A stretch of DNA of 58,770 bases. It comes from an uncultured Clostridia bacterium (GTDB taxonomy: Bacteria; Bacillota; Clostridia; Christensenellales; CAG-314). Shown here piece by piece: positions 6,763 through 15,800 of the stretch. Every line of letters starts with the position of its first letter. Within the stretch, counting starts at the first letter, position 1. Location of the stretch: positions 1 through 58,770 of the forward strand of contig CANQND010000008.1 of NCBI GenBank assembly GCA_947625115.1. The letters run 5' to 3'. The notes beneath the pieces are model-generated. The model had not been told where the DNA came from. It saw only the letters and a program-made list of their open reading frames with translations, and did not search any database. The position numbers were made by a program, and so were the translations under genes.

Positions 6763-7646
6763 CAAAACGCCAACGTTACAAGGCAGAAACTTATCAAAGT
6801 GGCGATTGCCGCCTGTACGAGTTTCATTTTTACTATGTCGAGAATTTTTACTCCCTTTTGGCTAAGAAAGGCGTAGCATTGAAAAAACACGCACACCCCG
6901 CCGAACGCGGTAAGGCAACTGCACAACACGGTAGCGACGGCGATATTTGTGATGTTGCAAATTGCAAAAACGCCGTTTGTCATCTCAAATATTCCTATAC
7001 AAAACGCGACGACAACATTACTTTGCAACGCGGCGGGTAAAAAACTTTTAACCATATCCGACAGCATATAAAACAGTGCGATCAACCCGCCCACGGAAAT
7101 GACGGACAAAGCGGAGCTTGTTATCGTGTCGCCGAAGTCTTTTGCCTCGAATTGTTGTTTTGAAAGTAAACTTACGTCCTTTTTGCTTCTGAAAAACATT
7201 CCGTTCAAAATTGCGGAAAGAATTTGCGAAATCAACAGTATCGCCGTTGCCGTACCGTTACGCAACAATTTTGCTCCGACTGTGGCAATTAAAAAAACAG
7301 GTCCCGCAGTGGAGCAGAAAGAGGATATGCGCGTTGCCGTCTGCGCGTCCGCATTGCTGTCGGCAATGGCTTTTGCGCCTATCGGATAGCCGCAAAGTAT
7401 GCTTGCCGCCCAAATGTCGTCGCAACTTACTCCGAAAAGTTTTTTCGTAACGGAAAATTTATGTTCGGGTTGAATTTTAAGTGTGAGAGTTGTCAATACG
7501 GTAAACGGGAACAGCGCGGGCAAAACGTTGTACGCCCAAACCGTAATTCCGTCAAAAAAACTCTGCATATATTTTGTCGGCGCGGAAATAAACAATCCTA
7601 CGACTACGGCAAAAAGAAAAGTAAGCGTAACTTTAAGATATTTCAC
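6762..7646 (-). CDS. ylbJ: YlbJ-like integral membrane protein (nucleoside-recognition/Gate domain)
   Basis: A 294-residue polytopic membrane protein with about eight hydrophobic segments. The core CGYPIGAK and SSFCSTAGPVFLIATVG are typical of YlbJ, needed in Bacillus for spore cortex formation, and of related Gate-domain proteins. It is shorter than B. subtilis YlbJ (about 400 residues). Starts at GTG 7646 with no Shine-Dalgarno sequence; a TATACT box (7657-7652, minus strand) ends 6 bases upstream, though no good -35 box is seen. If it is a true YlbJ, the lineage sporulates or descends from spore-formers; that is inference. Confidence 0.75.
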   Translation of the reverse strand: MKYLKVTLTFLFAVVVGLFISAPTKYMQSFFDGITVWAYNVLPALFPFTVLTTLTLKIQPEHKFSVTKKLFGVSCDDIWAASILCGYPIGAKAIADSNADAQTATRISSFCSTAGPVFLIATVGAKLLRNGTATAILLISQILSAILNGMFFRSKKDVSLLSKQQFEAKDFGDTITSSALSVISVGGLIALFYMLSDMVKSFLPAALQSNVVVAFCIGIFEMTNGVFAICNITNIAVATVLCSCLTAFGGVCVFFQCYAFLSQKGVKILDIVKMKLVQAAIATLISFCLVTLAF

Positions 7647-7765
7647 ACAGTAGTATATTGTCTGCTAACCTTTCGTATGTTTTGAAGAAGTTGTGCGAAG
7701 CGGTCGTTGTCGCGTACATTTGTTTATTTTTGTTTTGAGTTTGTCGTTTTTGGCGATTTTGTAGA

Positions 7766-7788
7766 GTACTATTTTAGACATAGTATGC
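7766..7788. promoter_or_regulatory. Recurring palindrome, copy A
   Basis: The arms GTACTAT (7766-7772) and ATAGTAT (7780-7786) flank TTTAGAC, and GC follows. The same element occurs at 22918 and, with a worn second arm, at 36527. It lies about 120 bases upstream of ylbJ and past the terminator of tmcAL. Function unknown. Confidence 0.5.
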
Positions 7789-7824
7789 CTGAAAGCCTTA
7801 TTTTGAGGCGAATTTCAGTCAAAT

Positions 7825-7853
7825 GCAAAGAAAAACAGCCCGTTTGGGCTGTT
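7825..7853 (-). terminator. Terminator of tmcAL
   Basis: On the minus strand, AACAGCCC/GGGCTGTT with an AAAC loop (7834-7853) is followed by TTTCTTT. Confidence 0.85.
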
Positions 7854-7864
7854 GCGATAAAAAT

Positions 7865-8926
7865 TCAATCGTCGTACACGGGTAAAAAGTTCGGCGGCGA
7901 TTTACCCGTCAGCGCGCCGTACAATTTGTCCGCTCTGTCCGTTACGGGGTCTGTTCCGTCCTTTACAAGTCTAAGCAACGTTGTCGCGCTTCTTTTTACG
8001 GCGAGAACTTTTGTCTGCGGAAAGTTTTGTTTTTGTTGGATAACGCAATCTTTTGTTATTTGTAAAACGGCGTTGAGCATTATTCTTTGAAGTTTCAGCA
8101 TAGTGTAGCGTTTTGTTTTTATTTCGCTCACCATCTGTTCGTAACCGCGAGATTTGTCCGCTCTGAAAATACGGTTTTCCAATCCCTCCGTTACGCCCTC
8201 CGTCAAAGCGAGTTGCGACGTACTCATCACCGACATAAAGGCGGGAATCATTTGCTTGTACTTGTTTTCAACATCGTCGTCTATGTCTTGCGACACGTAG
8301 TCGAACGTGTACTTTTTGCGTAAAGACGGGTCTTTCCTCAACATTGCGGAAGAGGCGTATTCTCCCGCCGTCGCTATTTCGGCGTTAAAGTTGTCGTCGC
8401 GTTTTACTGTTAGCGGCGTTGCGGTGCAGTTTTGTTTTTGCAGCGCGCGGATATATTCTATGGCGAGTACGTTGTTGGGCTTGTCCAATTCCGCCAAACC
8501 CGTTGCGAGAGCAAGTGCTTTCGGGTAGCTCACGCCCGAAGCGACTTGTTCTTTTACGCGTTGTTGGTTTTCGCGTAGATCGATGGCGTTTGCGCAATTT
8601 TGCAAAACGCTTATGTTTCCGCATTCGCTTCCGAAAATCAGGTAGTCGCAACAAAGCGTTTTCGCGATAGCCACGCCGCCGAACGCAAAGTTTTCCGCCG
8701 AAGCGGCGGCAAATACCGTCGGCAACTCCACAACGAGATCCGCTCCTGCCAAAACGGCGTGTTTTGCGCGGGCGTATTTGTCGGCGCAAGCGGGTAAACC
8801 CCGTTGGGTAAAGTTGCCGCTCATAATACAAACCGTTTTGTCGGCAACGCTTTTCGCATAGTCCAACAAGCGTTTGTGTCCCGTGTGCAAAGGATTAAAT
8901 TCACATATGATTGCCGCTGATTTCAT
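7865..8926 (-). CDS. tmcAL: tRNA(Met) cytidine acetate ligase TmcAL
   Basis: A 353-residue protein (formerly YlbM) that activates acetate with ATP and forms N4-acetylcytidine at the wobble position of elongator tRNA(Met). The N-terminal nucleotidyltransferase domain has the signature FNPLHTGHKRLLDYA and SGNFTQRG. DLVVELP and FGSECG are also family segments. Length is slightly under the usual 390-400. ATG 8926 is preceded by GAGAG. The divergent neighbours pta-ackA make acetyl phosphate and acetate; a functional link to acetate is suggestive but unproven. Confidence 0.93.
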   Translation of the reverse strand: MKSAAIICEFNPLHTGHKRLLDYAKSVADKTVCIMSGNFTQRGLPACADKYARAKHAVLAGADLVVELPTVFAAASAENFAFGGVAIAKTLCCDYLIFGSECGNISVLQNCANAIDLRENQQRVKEQVASGVSYPKALALATGLAELDKPNNVLAIEYIRALQKQNCTATPLTVKRDDNFNAEIATAGEYASSAMLRKDPSLRKKYTFDYVSQDIDDDVENKYKQMIPAFMSVMSTSQLALTEGVTEGLENRIFRADKSRGYEQMVSEIKTKRYTMLKLQRIMLNAVLQITKDCVIQQKQNFPQTKVLAVKRSATTLLRLVKDGTDPVTDRADKLYGALTGKSPPNFLPVYDD

Positions 8927-8950
8927 TTTACATTCTCTCTGCGTATTTTG

Positions 8951-8979
8951 TTTACAACAAAATTTTACTATGATATAAT
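8951..8979 (+). promoter_or_regulatory. Promoter of pta-ackA
   Basis: TTTACA (8951-8956), a 17-base spacer and a perfect TATAAT (8974-8979). The leader to ATG 9057 is about 70 bases. Confidence 0.8.
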
Positions 8980-9056
8980 TTAGCTTGCGAAATAACTTTT
9001 GGGTTTATTATACACCAAACGTCGCGATAAATAAAGCGTTTCAAAAGGAGATTGTT

Positions 9057-10052
9057 ATGAGCGTATTGGAACAAATCAAAAGCAAAGCGTCCAAATTGCA
9101 TAAAAGAATAGTGCTTTGCGAGGGTGAAGACAGCCGCGTTGTAAGGGCGGCGCAAATGGCAACGCAGGAGGGAATTGCGCAAATCGTTCTTTTGGGGAAC
9201 GAAAACGCGATAAAAAATGCCAACCCCGACGTTGACCTCACGGGAGTGGAAATAGTGGATCCGCTAACGAGCGACAAGCTCGGCGCATACAATGCCAAAC
9301 TTGTGGAATTGCGCGCCTCTAAGGGAATGACCGTCGAACAAGCTACGGAACTGCTTAAAGACGGAACCTATTTCGGAGCAATGATGCTAAAAATGGGCGA
9401 TGTGGACGGACTTGTTTCGGGCGCGTGCCATTCTACCGCAAACACGCTTCGTCCCGGTTTGCAAATAATCAAAACCGCACCGGGAGTGTCTGCTGTGTCC
9501 AGCTTTAACCTTATGATTTGTCCGCCGCAGGGCAATCAATATTGTCCCGACGGGTTGGTAGTTTTCGCCGATTGCGGCTTGAACCCCACCTATACCTCGG
9601 AGGGGCTTGCCGACTGCGCGATTTCTACCGCTCAATCCGCAAGAGCCATTGCGGGCATCGAACCGAAAGTTGCTATGCTTTCCTTTTCTTCCAAGGGAAG
9701 CGCGAAACATGACAACGTGACGATGGTGCAGGAAGCTACGAGAATTGCCAAAGAGAAAGCTCCCGATCTCAAACTTGACGGAGAACTGCAATTCGACGCG
9801 GCGATTGTGCCGTCCGTCGGCGAAATGAAAGCCAAAGGAAGCCCCGTTGCAGGACACGCCAACGTGTTTATCTTCCCCGATTTGCAAGCGGGTAACATCG
9901 GATACAAAATTGCCGAACGTTTGGGCGGCTTTATGGCGGTGGGTCCCATTTGTCAAGGTTTTGCAAAGCCCCTCAACGACTTGTCGCGCGGTTGCAAAGC
10001 GGAGGACATCGTTGCCGCCGTTGCGATCACGGCACTTCAAACACAGTTTTAG
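9057..10052 (+). CDS. pta: Phosphate acetyltransferase
   Basis: A 331-residue enzyme interconverting acetyl-CoA and acetyl phosphate; with AckA it makes ATP and acetate in fermentation. The sequence is the short single-domain Pta type without the N-terminal regulatory part. It has LCEGEDSRVVRAA near the start, the DGLVSGACHST segment, and PDLQAGNIGYKIAER and GPICQGFAKPLNDLSRG near the end. ATG 9057 is chosen over an upstream in-frame start because AAAAGGAG lies 7 bases before it. It leads the pta-ackA operon, 12 bases before ackA. Confidence 0.96.
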   Translation: MSVLEQIKSKASKLHKRIVLCEGEDSRVVRAAQMATQEGIAQIVLLGNENAIKNANPDVDLTGVEIVDPLTSDKLGAYNAKLVELRASKGMTVEQATELLKDGTYFGAMMLKMGDVDGLVSGACHSTANTLRPGLQIIKTAPGVSAVSSFNLMICPPQGNQYCPDGLVVFADCGLNPTYTSEGLADCAISTAQSARAIAGIEPKVAMLSFSSKGSAKHDNVTMVQEATRIAKEKAPDLKLDGELQFDAAIVPSVGEMKAKGSPVAGHANVFIFPDLQAGNIGYKIAERLGGFMAVGPICQGFAKPLNDLSRGCKAEDIVAAVAITALQTQF

Positions 10053-10064
10053 CGAGGTAAATCA

Positions 10065-11267
10065 ATGAAAATTCTTGTAATCAATTCGGGAAGTTCTTCT
10101 CTTAAATATCAACTCATCGATATGGAAACGGAAAACGTGCTTGCAAAAGGTTTGTGCGAGCGCATAGGAATTGCCAACTCCAATTTCGTCTACAAGGCGC
10201 ACGGGCAGACAATTGAGCAACAAATCGATATGCCCACGCACGAAGCCGCAGTCAAAATTGTCCTTGACACATTGACCGACAAGCGCGTTGGCGTGATAAA
10301 ATCAATGGACGAAATTGACGGAGTGGGTCACCGCGTGGTGGCTTCCGGCGAAGCGTTCAAAAAGCCTACGCTCGTAACGCCCGAAGCGATGAAACTTATG
10401 GAGGAAATAAAGGACTTGGCTCCTTTGCACAATCCCGCCGCAATAGTGGGGGTAAACGCCTGCCTTGCGCAAATGCCCCACACGCCGATGGTTTTGGTGT
10501 TCGATACGGGTTTCCACTTTACGATGCCCGACTACGCTTATATGTACGCGGTTGACTACTCCCATTACGAAAAGTACAAGATTCGCCGTTACGGCGCGCA
10601 CGGCACAAGTCACAAGTACGTTGCCGAGGAAGCGGCTAAATATTTGGGAAAAGACCTATGCGATCTCAAAATTATCACCTGCCACCTCGGTAACGGTTCC
10701 TCCATTACGGCGGTAAAGGGCGGTAAATGCGTGGACACGTCTATGGGCTTTACGCCTCTTGCGGGCGTACCTATGGGAACGCGTAGCGGCGACATCGACT
10801 TTGCCGCGGCGGAATACATCGCCGAGAAAGAGGGTATGGACGTATCTGAAATGCTGACGTATCTCAACAAAAAATGCGGTATGCTTGGAATTTCTGGCGT
10901 ATCGAGCGATTTCAGAGATCTGTCCGCAGCAGCGGAAGAGGGCAACGATCGCGCGCGCTTGGCTTTGGATATGTTTGCGTACGCCACCAAAAAGTACATC
11001 GGCTCCTACGCGGCGGTACTCAACGGCGTGGACGTCATCGTGTTTACTGCGGGTATAGGCGAAAACGACGATAAAGTTCGCGCGGCTTCTTTGAAAGATA
11101 TGGAATATCTCGGAGTAAAGTTGGACGATTACAAGAACGCGCACTGCCCGAGAGGCACGGTGGCGGAGATACAGGCGGACGATTCGAGGGTAAAAGTACT
11201 TGTTATCCCAACCAACGAAGAGCTTGTCATTGCGCGTGAAACGGTGCAAGAGGCAAAGTTGGCGTAA
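10065..11267 (+). CDS. ackA: Acetate kinase
   Basis: A 400-residue ASKHA-fold kinase transferring phosphate between acetyl phosphate and ADP. Signatures are ILVINSGSSSLKYQL at the N-terminus, VFDTGFHFTMP, RRYGAHGTSHKYV, HLGNGSSITAV, MGTRSGDID and FTAGIGEND. Length is standard. It follows pta directly and shares its promoter. No terminator is evident; the yceD promoter begins 5 bases after its stop. Confidence 0.98.
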   Translation: MKILVINSGSSSLKYQLIDMETENVLAKGLCERIGIANSNFVYKAHGQTIEQQIDMPTHEAAVKIVLDTLTDKRVGVIKSMDEIDGVGHRVVASGEAFKKPTLVTPEAMKLMEEIKDLAPLHNPAAIVGVNACLAQMPHTPMVLVFDTGFHFTMPDYAYMYAVDYSHYEKYKIRRYGAHGTSHKYVAEEAAKYLGKDLCDLKIITCHLGNGSSITAVKGGKCVDTSMGFTPLAGVPMGTRSGDIDFAAAEYIAEKEGMDVSEMLTYLNKKCGMLGISGVSSDFRDLSAAAEEGNDRARLALDMFAYATKKYIGSYAAVLNGVDVIVFTAGIGENDDKVRAASLKDMEYLGVKLDDYKNAHCPRGTVAEIQADDSRVKVLVIPTNEELVIARETVQEAKLA

Positions 11268-11271
11268 ACCG

Positions 11272-11300
11272 TTGACAAAATAACGCCGATTTTGTATAAT
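11272..11300 (+). promoter_or_regulatory. Promoter of yceD-rpmF, predicted leaderless
   Basis: A perfect TTGACA (11272-11277), a 17-base spacer and a perfect TATAAT (11295-11300). The GTG start codon is at 11308, so the start point falls on or within a base or two of it. Confidence 0.85.
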
Positions 11301-11307
11301 AACAATT

Positions 11308-11805
11308 GTGTTTGAAAAGGTTATCATAGATTTGACGGATAATTTCGCGCACGAGGGCGAAGCGATAGAGTTTTGTACCGAGTACAAGCCTACCGAAAAC
11401 CTGTTGCCTTATCCCAATGCGGAACTGAGCAATGTTTCCGTTCGGTTGACTGCAACTTTCACAAAGCCGAACGTGCTTTTGCAGGGAACGTTAAGTTGTT
11501 ACATTCGCGGGTTTTGCGACAGATGTCTTGCGGAAATTTCTCGTCAGACCGACTTGTCATTTAACCAAATTTTCTACAAAGACGTTGCCGACGACGAGGA
11601 CGGGTATGTTTACTCGGGCAGTAAGTTGGACGCAACCAAAGCGATATGCGACGAGATCGTTTTGTCTTTACCTATCGCCTTTCTTTGCAAAGAAGATTGC
11701 AAAGGGCTTTGTCCGAAATGCGGAACAAACCTGAATGACGGGCAATGTGATTGCGACGTTTCTCGCGAAAACGCCTTTGCCGCACTTAAAAATCTAAAAT
11801 TCTAA
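11308..11805 (+). CDS. yceD: DUF177 (YceD-like) protein
   Basis: A 165-residue protein of the DUF177/YceD family, nearly always encoded just before L32 and linked to large-subunit rRNA or ribosome biogenesis. FCDRCLAEI and the C-terminal CKGLCPKCGTNLNDGQCDC, with paired cysteines, are family features and could bind metal. The GTG start lies 8 bases after a consensus -10 box and has no Shine-Dalgarno sequence, so the message is probably leaderless. rpmF follows after 15 bases with its own strong AACGGAGG. Confidence 0.9.
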   Translation: MFEKVIIDLTDNFAHEGEAIEFCTEYKPTENLLPYPNAELSNVSVRLTATFTKPNVLLQGTLSCYIRGFCDRCLAEISRQTDLSFNQIFYKDVADDEDGYVYSGSKLDATKAICDEIVLSLPIAFLCKEDCKGLCPKCGTNLNDGQCDCDVSRENAFAALKNLKF

Positions 11806-11820
11806 CGGAGGTGCATTACT

Positions 11821-12009
11821 ATGGCAGTACCCAAGAGAAAAACATCTAAACAAAGAAAGCACACGAGAGCAGCCAATTGGACGGCTAACGCTGCTTCTTT
11901 GGTGGAATGTCCTCAATGCCACGAGTTGAAGGTTGCCCACAAAGTTTGCGAGAACTGTGGTTACTACGACGGTAAGCAAGTGGTGGAAGTTTCCGCAGAC
12001 AACAAGTAA
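11821..12009 (+). CDS. rpmF: Large ribosomal subunit protein bL32
   Basis: A 62-residue ribosomal protein. It begins MAVPKRKTSKQRKHTRAANW and carries the zinc ribbon CPQCHELKVAHKVCENCGYY, so this is the zinc-binding C+ form. A strong GGAGG lies ahead of the ATG. Co-transcribed with yceD, as is usual. Confidence 0.97.
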   Translation: MAVPKRKTSKQRKHTRAANWTANAASLVECPQCHELKVAHKVCENCGYYDGKQVVEVSADNK

Positions 12010-12028
12010 TTCGGAAAAGATTTCAATC

Positions 12029-12063
12029 GAAACCACCGACAAAATTTGTCGGTGGTTTCTTGT
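12029..12063 (+). terminator. Terminator of yceD-rpmF
   Basis: The GAAACCACCGAC/GTCGGTGGTTTC stem (12029-12059) is followed by TTGT. The T-run is short but the stem is perfect. Confidence 0.8.
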
Positions 12064-12129
12064 CGCGTGAAACAATCGGATATTTTTGATATATTTTGTG
12101 AAACATCGCCTGATTTTACCGTTATACCA

Positions 12130-12158
12130 TTGCAAAAAAGCCGTTTATGGTATATAAT
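12130..12158 (+). promoter_or_regulatory. Promoter of rnc-smc-ftsY
   Basis: TTGCAA (12130-12135), a 17-base spacer and TATAAT (12153-12158). The leader to ATG 12193 is about 28 bases and shows no clear Shine-Dalgarno sequence. Confidence 0.7.
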
Positions 12159-12192
12159 TATAAATACTGTATAGATACGGCGAATACTTTGT

Positions 12193-12858
12193 ATGGACAC
12201 ACAAGCTATCAACGAGATAGAAAACAGAATAAGATACCGTTTTAACGACAAGCGATTGTTGGTAAGGGCGTTTACTCATTCCTCTTTCGCCAACGCCGAA
12301 AACGTTTCGGATAACGAAGTTATGGAATTTTTCGGGGACGCTATTTTGGAATATCTTTCCTCGGAATATCTGTATGCCCGCTTCGCAAGCAGACGTGAGG
12401 GCGACCTTACTTCAATGCGTTCGCATATCGTTTCCGCCGAGGGTTTGTATCCCGTTGTGAAAAAGTTGGATATCGGACGTTATTTGCAAATCCTGAACGG
12501 AGAACTCTCTCACAAGACATTTGCCAATCTGTACGAGGCGTTGCTTTGCGCAATATATCTCGACGGCGGTATGGAAGCGGTGCGTAAATTCTTTTTGTTT
12601 TCGCTTGCGGACTTGCTCAAAACGGTAGGAACTTTGTCTTTCAAGGACAGTAAAACGCTGTTGCAGGAATATTGTCAAAAGAACAAAATGACATTGCGCT
12701 ACAAAACAGACGATCGCGAGGGTCCCGACAACAAACCTACTTTTCATTGTGAGTTGTTTGTGGACGGTGTAAAACAAGCGGACGGCTTTGGAACGAGCAA
12801 AAAGAATTCCGAGCAGGACGCGGCAAAAAAAATAGTAACCAAATGGAGAATTGATTAG
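12193..12858 (+). CDS. rnc: Ribonuclease III
   Basis: A 221-residue double-strand-specific endonuclease for rRNA and mRNA processing. The catalytic signature is NEVMEFFGDAILEYLSSEYL, with downstream acidic residues near TFANLYEALLCAIYLDGG. The C-terminal double-stranded RNA-binding domain spans about residues 150-220 and ends in NSEQDAAKKIVTKW. Its stop shares a base with the GTG start of smc, so the two are coupled. rnc-smc-ftsY is the standard order in Bacillota. Confidence 0.97.
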   Translation: MDTQAINEIENRIRYRFNDKRLLVRAFTHSSFANAENVSDNEVMEFFGDAILEYLSSEYLYARFASRREGDLTSMRSHIVSAEGLYPVVKKLDIGRYLQILNGELSHKTFANLYEALLCAIYLDGGMEAVRKFFLFSLADLLKTVGTLSFKDSKTLLQEYCQKNKMTLRYKTDDREGPDNKPTFHCELFVDGVKQADGFGTSKKNSEQDAAKKIVTKWRID

Positions 12859-15800
12859 TGCTTTATCTGAAAAAAGTAGAAATGTACGGTTTCAAAAGTT
12901 TTGCCGACAAGGTAGAACTCAAATTCGACCAGCCGATAACGGGTATCGTCGGACCTAACGGTTGCGGCAAAAGCAACATATCCGACGCTATACGCTGGGT
13001 GCTTGGCGAACAGAGTACAAAAAATCTGCGCGGCAAGCAAATGCAGGATTTGATTTTTAACGGCACGGATTCGCGTAAGTCTATGAGTTACTGCGAAGTT
13101 TCGCTGTACTTTGACAATACCACGCGTTTGTTCAATATCCCGATGGACGAAATAATCATAAGCCGCAAATTGTACCGCAACAACGAAAGCGAATACTTGC
13201 TCAACAGAAACGTGGTGCGTTTGCGCGACATTTTGCAATTGTTGCGCAACGTCGGGTTGGGCAAAGACGGCTACTCCATTGTCGGACAGGGACGTATGGA
13301 CGCCGTTCTGAACGCTCGCGCCGAGGACAGGCGCGCCATTTTCGAGGAGGCGTTGGGCATTTCCTCTTTCCGCGTACAAAAAGTGGATACCGAACGTAAA
13401 TTGGAAAGAACGCGCACAAATATGCAGCAGATTGCCATTTTGATGGAAGAAATAAAACACCATATCCCCGAATTGAAGCGGCAATCCACAATTGCAAAGA
13501 AGTACATCGAAATGTACAACGAGCTTCGCCTTTTGGAGATAAACGCCTATATATACGGGTACGACAACGCCAGCAGGGAGAAAGAGGAAGGTCAAGCCGA
13601 ACTTGAAGAGTTAAAAGAAAAGTACAATCTTAAAGAAGCGATATTCGCCGAATTAAACGACAAGCACGACGCCGCTTTCCACAGGCGCAACAACATCGAC
13701 GTCGAAATTGCCGAATTGAGGGATAGACAGGTCAAATTGGCTGTGGAAGTGCAAAAAAACGCGGGCGAAAAGGATTTGATTCAGGAAAGGATCAACAATT
13801 GCGAACGCGACATTCAGTCCAACGAGGAAGCGATTGCCGCAGATTTGCAGGAAATCGAACGTCTTGAACAAGCCAACAAAGATCTTGAAGCCCTGCTTGC
13901 GCACCGCAACGAAGAGCGCGTTGTTTTGGAAAACGAAATAGGCGCAACAAACGAGCAACTTGCCGATGTAAACAAGCGCGTTGAGGAAGTAAACGAACGC
14001 GCGGCAACTTTACGTCAAAAGTTGGACGAGGCGATACACTCCGTTGCCGAAATGAAAAACAAATCCGTCGCATTGCAAACGGAAAAGAACACTTTGCAAG
14101 AGAGATTGGAGCAGATTGCGCGCAACGAAGAAGAACTCACCCAAAAGTTAAAGGAAACGGCGGGCGAAGAGGGCGGTTTGTTGGAACGCTACGACTCGTT
14201 GCGTAAAGAAAAAGACAAAACGGAATTGTCCCTCCGTCAGGTTACGCAACAGATAAAAGATTTGGAGTTTCAACAATTCAACCTCAACAAGGAACTTGCC
14301 AACAGGCAACAGGCTTACTCGGGCGAAAAGGGCGGAATAGATATGTTGAACGATTTTGCCGCCAACTATCGCGGATATCAGCCGACGATACAATATTTGA
14401 TGCAAGACGCCAAGCGCGACGGCGAACTTGCCTCGCATATATGCGGCTCCGTTGCGGATTTGATAAAGGTTGAACCCCGTTTGCAAACGGCTATTGAGGC
14501 GGCGTTGGGCGGCAGATTGCAAAATATCGTCACCGAGAACGAGGACGATGTTAAATATCTGATAAACTATCTAAAAATAAAAGACTACGGTAAAGCGACG
14601 TTCTTGCCCGTCAGCTCTATGAAGCCGCACGGTATAGACCGCGCCGAAGTGTTGAACGAAAAAGGTGTGTTGGGCGTGGCTTCGGACTTGATTAAATACG
14701 ACAAACACTACTCGAACGTTGTAGAATCGCTGTTGGGCGGCGTTGTAGTAGTGGATACGTTCGATACCGCCGTTGCCATAAGCAGAAAATACCGTTACGC
14801 ACACCGTATGGTTACGTTGACGGGGGAAAGAATTTCCAACGACGGTTCTTTCGAGGGCGGCAGTAACAGAAAACAGAACGGTTACAGTATTCTTTCTTAC
14901 GAAACGGAGCTTGCCGAACGCAAAGAAAAACTTGCCGTCTTGCTCAAAGAATTGCAACGTACCGAGGCGGAAAAAGCAAAACTCGACGCGCGCTTGAACG
15001 AGCTAAGGGACAATGCCGCCAAATTGAACGAAACTCTCAACACGTTGAAAGTGGATATTGCCACTGCAAAGGAAAAAATAGAAACGTCCAACACGTTGAG
15101 CAACTCGGACAAAAAGACGGTGTTGCGCCTTTCGGAAGAAAAAGAAAAAATAACGGCGCGCCTCAATCAAATAGACATCGACATAAAAAAGACGGAATTG
15201 CGCCTTGGCGAGTTGGAGTCTGCCGAAAAACAACTGCGCGAGAAAAACGACCATATACGCGAAATTATGCAGTTGGAAATTTCCGCAAAAGATACCGTTT
15301 CGGGCAGTTTGTCCGACAAACGCTATCGTCTGGCTGTTTTGACTTCCAATATCGAGTCTACGCAAAAGGACATAAAAATCAACAACGGCTCCATCGTGTC
15401 GCTTCGCGAGGGGATAGCAAGTCGCCAAACCTACATTGCGCAAGTTCGTCTGGCAATAGACGGATTGTACGCCACAATGAACGAAAGCGTCACCGACGAA
15501 AAACTTCAAGAAGAAATGGCGTCGCTTTTGGAACAGATAAAACAAACGGACACCTTGAAAGCGCAATTGGACGAGGAATTCAGAAAACTTTCCGACGAGA
15601 GAATGAAGCTCGGCAATGAAGTGAAAGAATTGGAGGCGAGAATTGACAAACAGGTGTACGTTATCAACAAAATAGACGACGATTTGCTTGCATTGCAACA
15701 AAGAGTAGAGGAAGAGTACGGGATAAGTTATTCCGCCGCAATGCAGTACAAAGATGAAAATTTCGACAGAGCAGCGGGCAAAGAACGTATTGCTCAGCTG

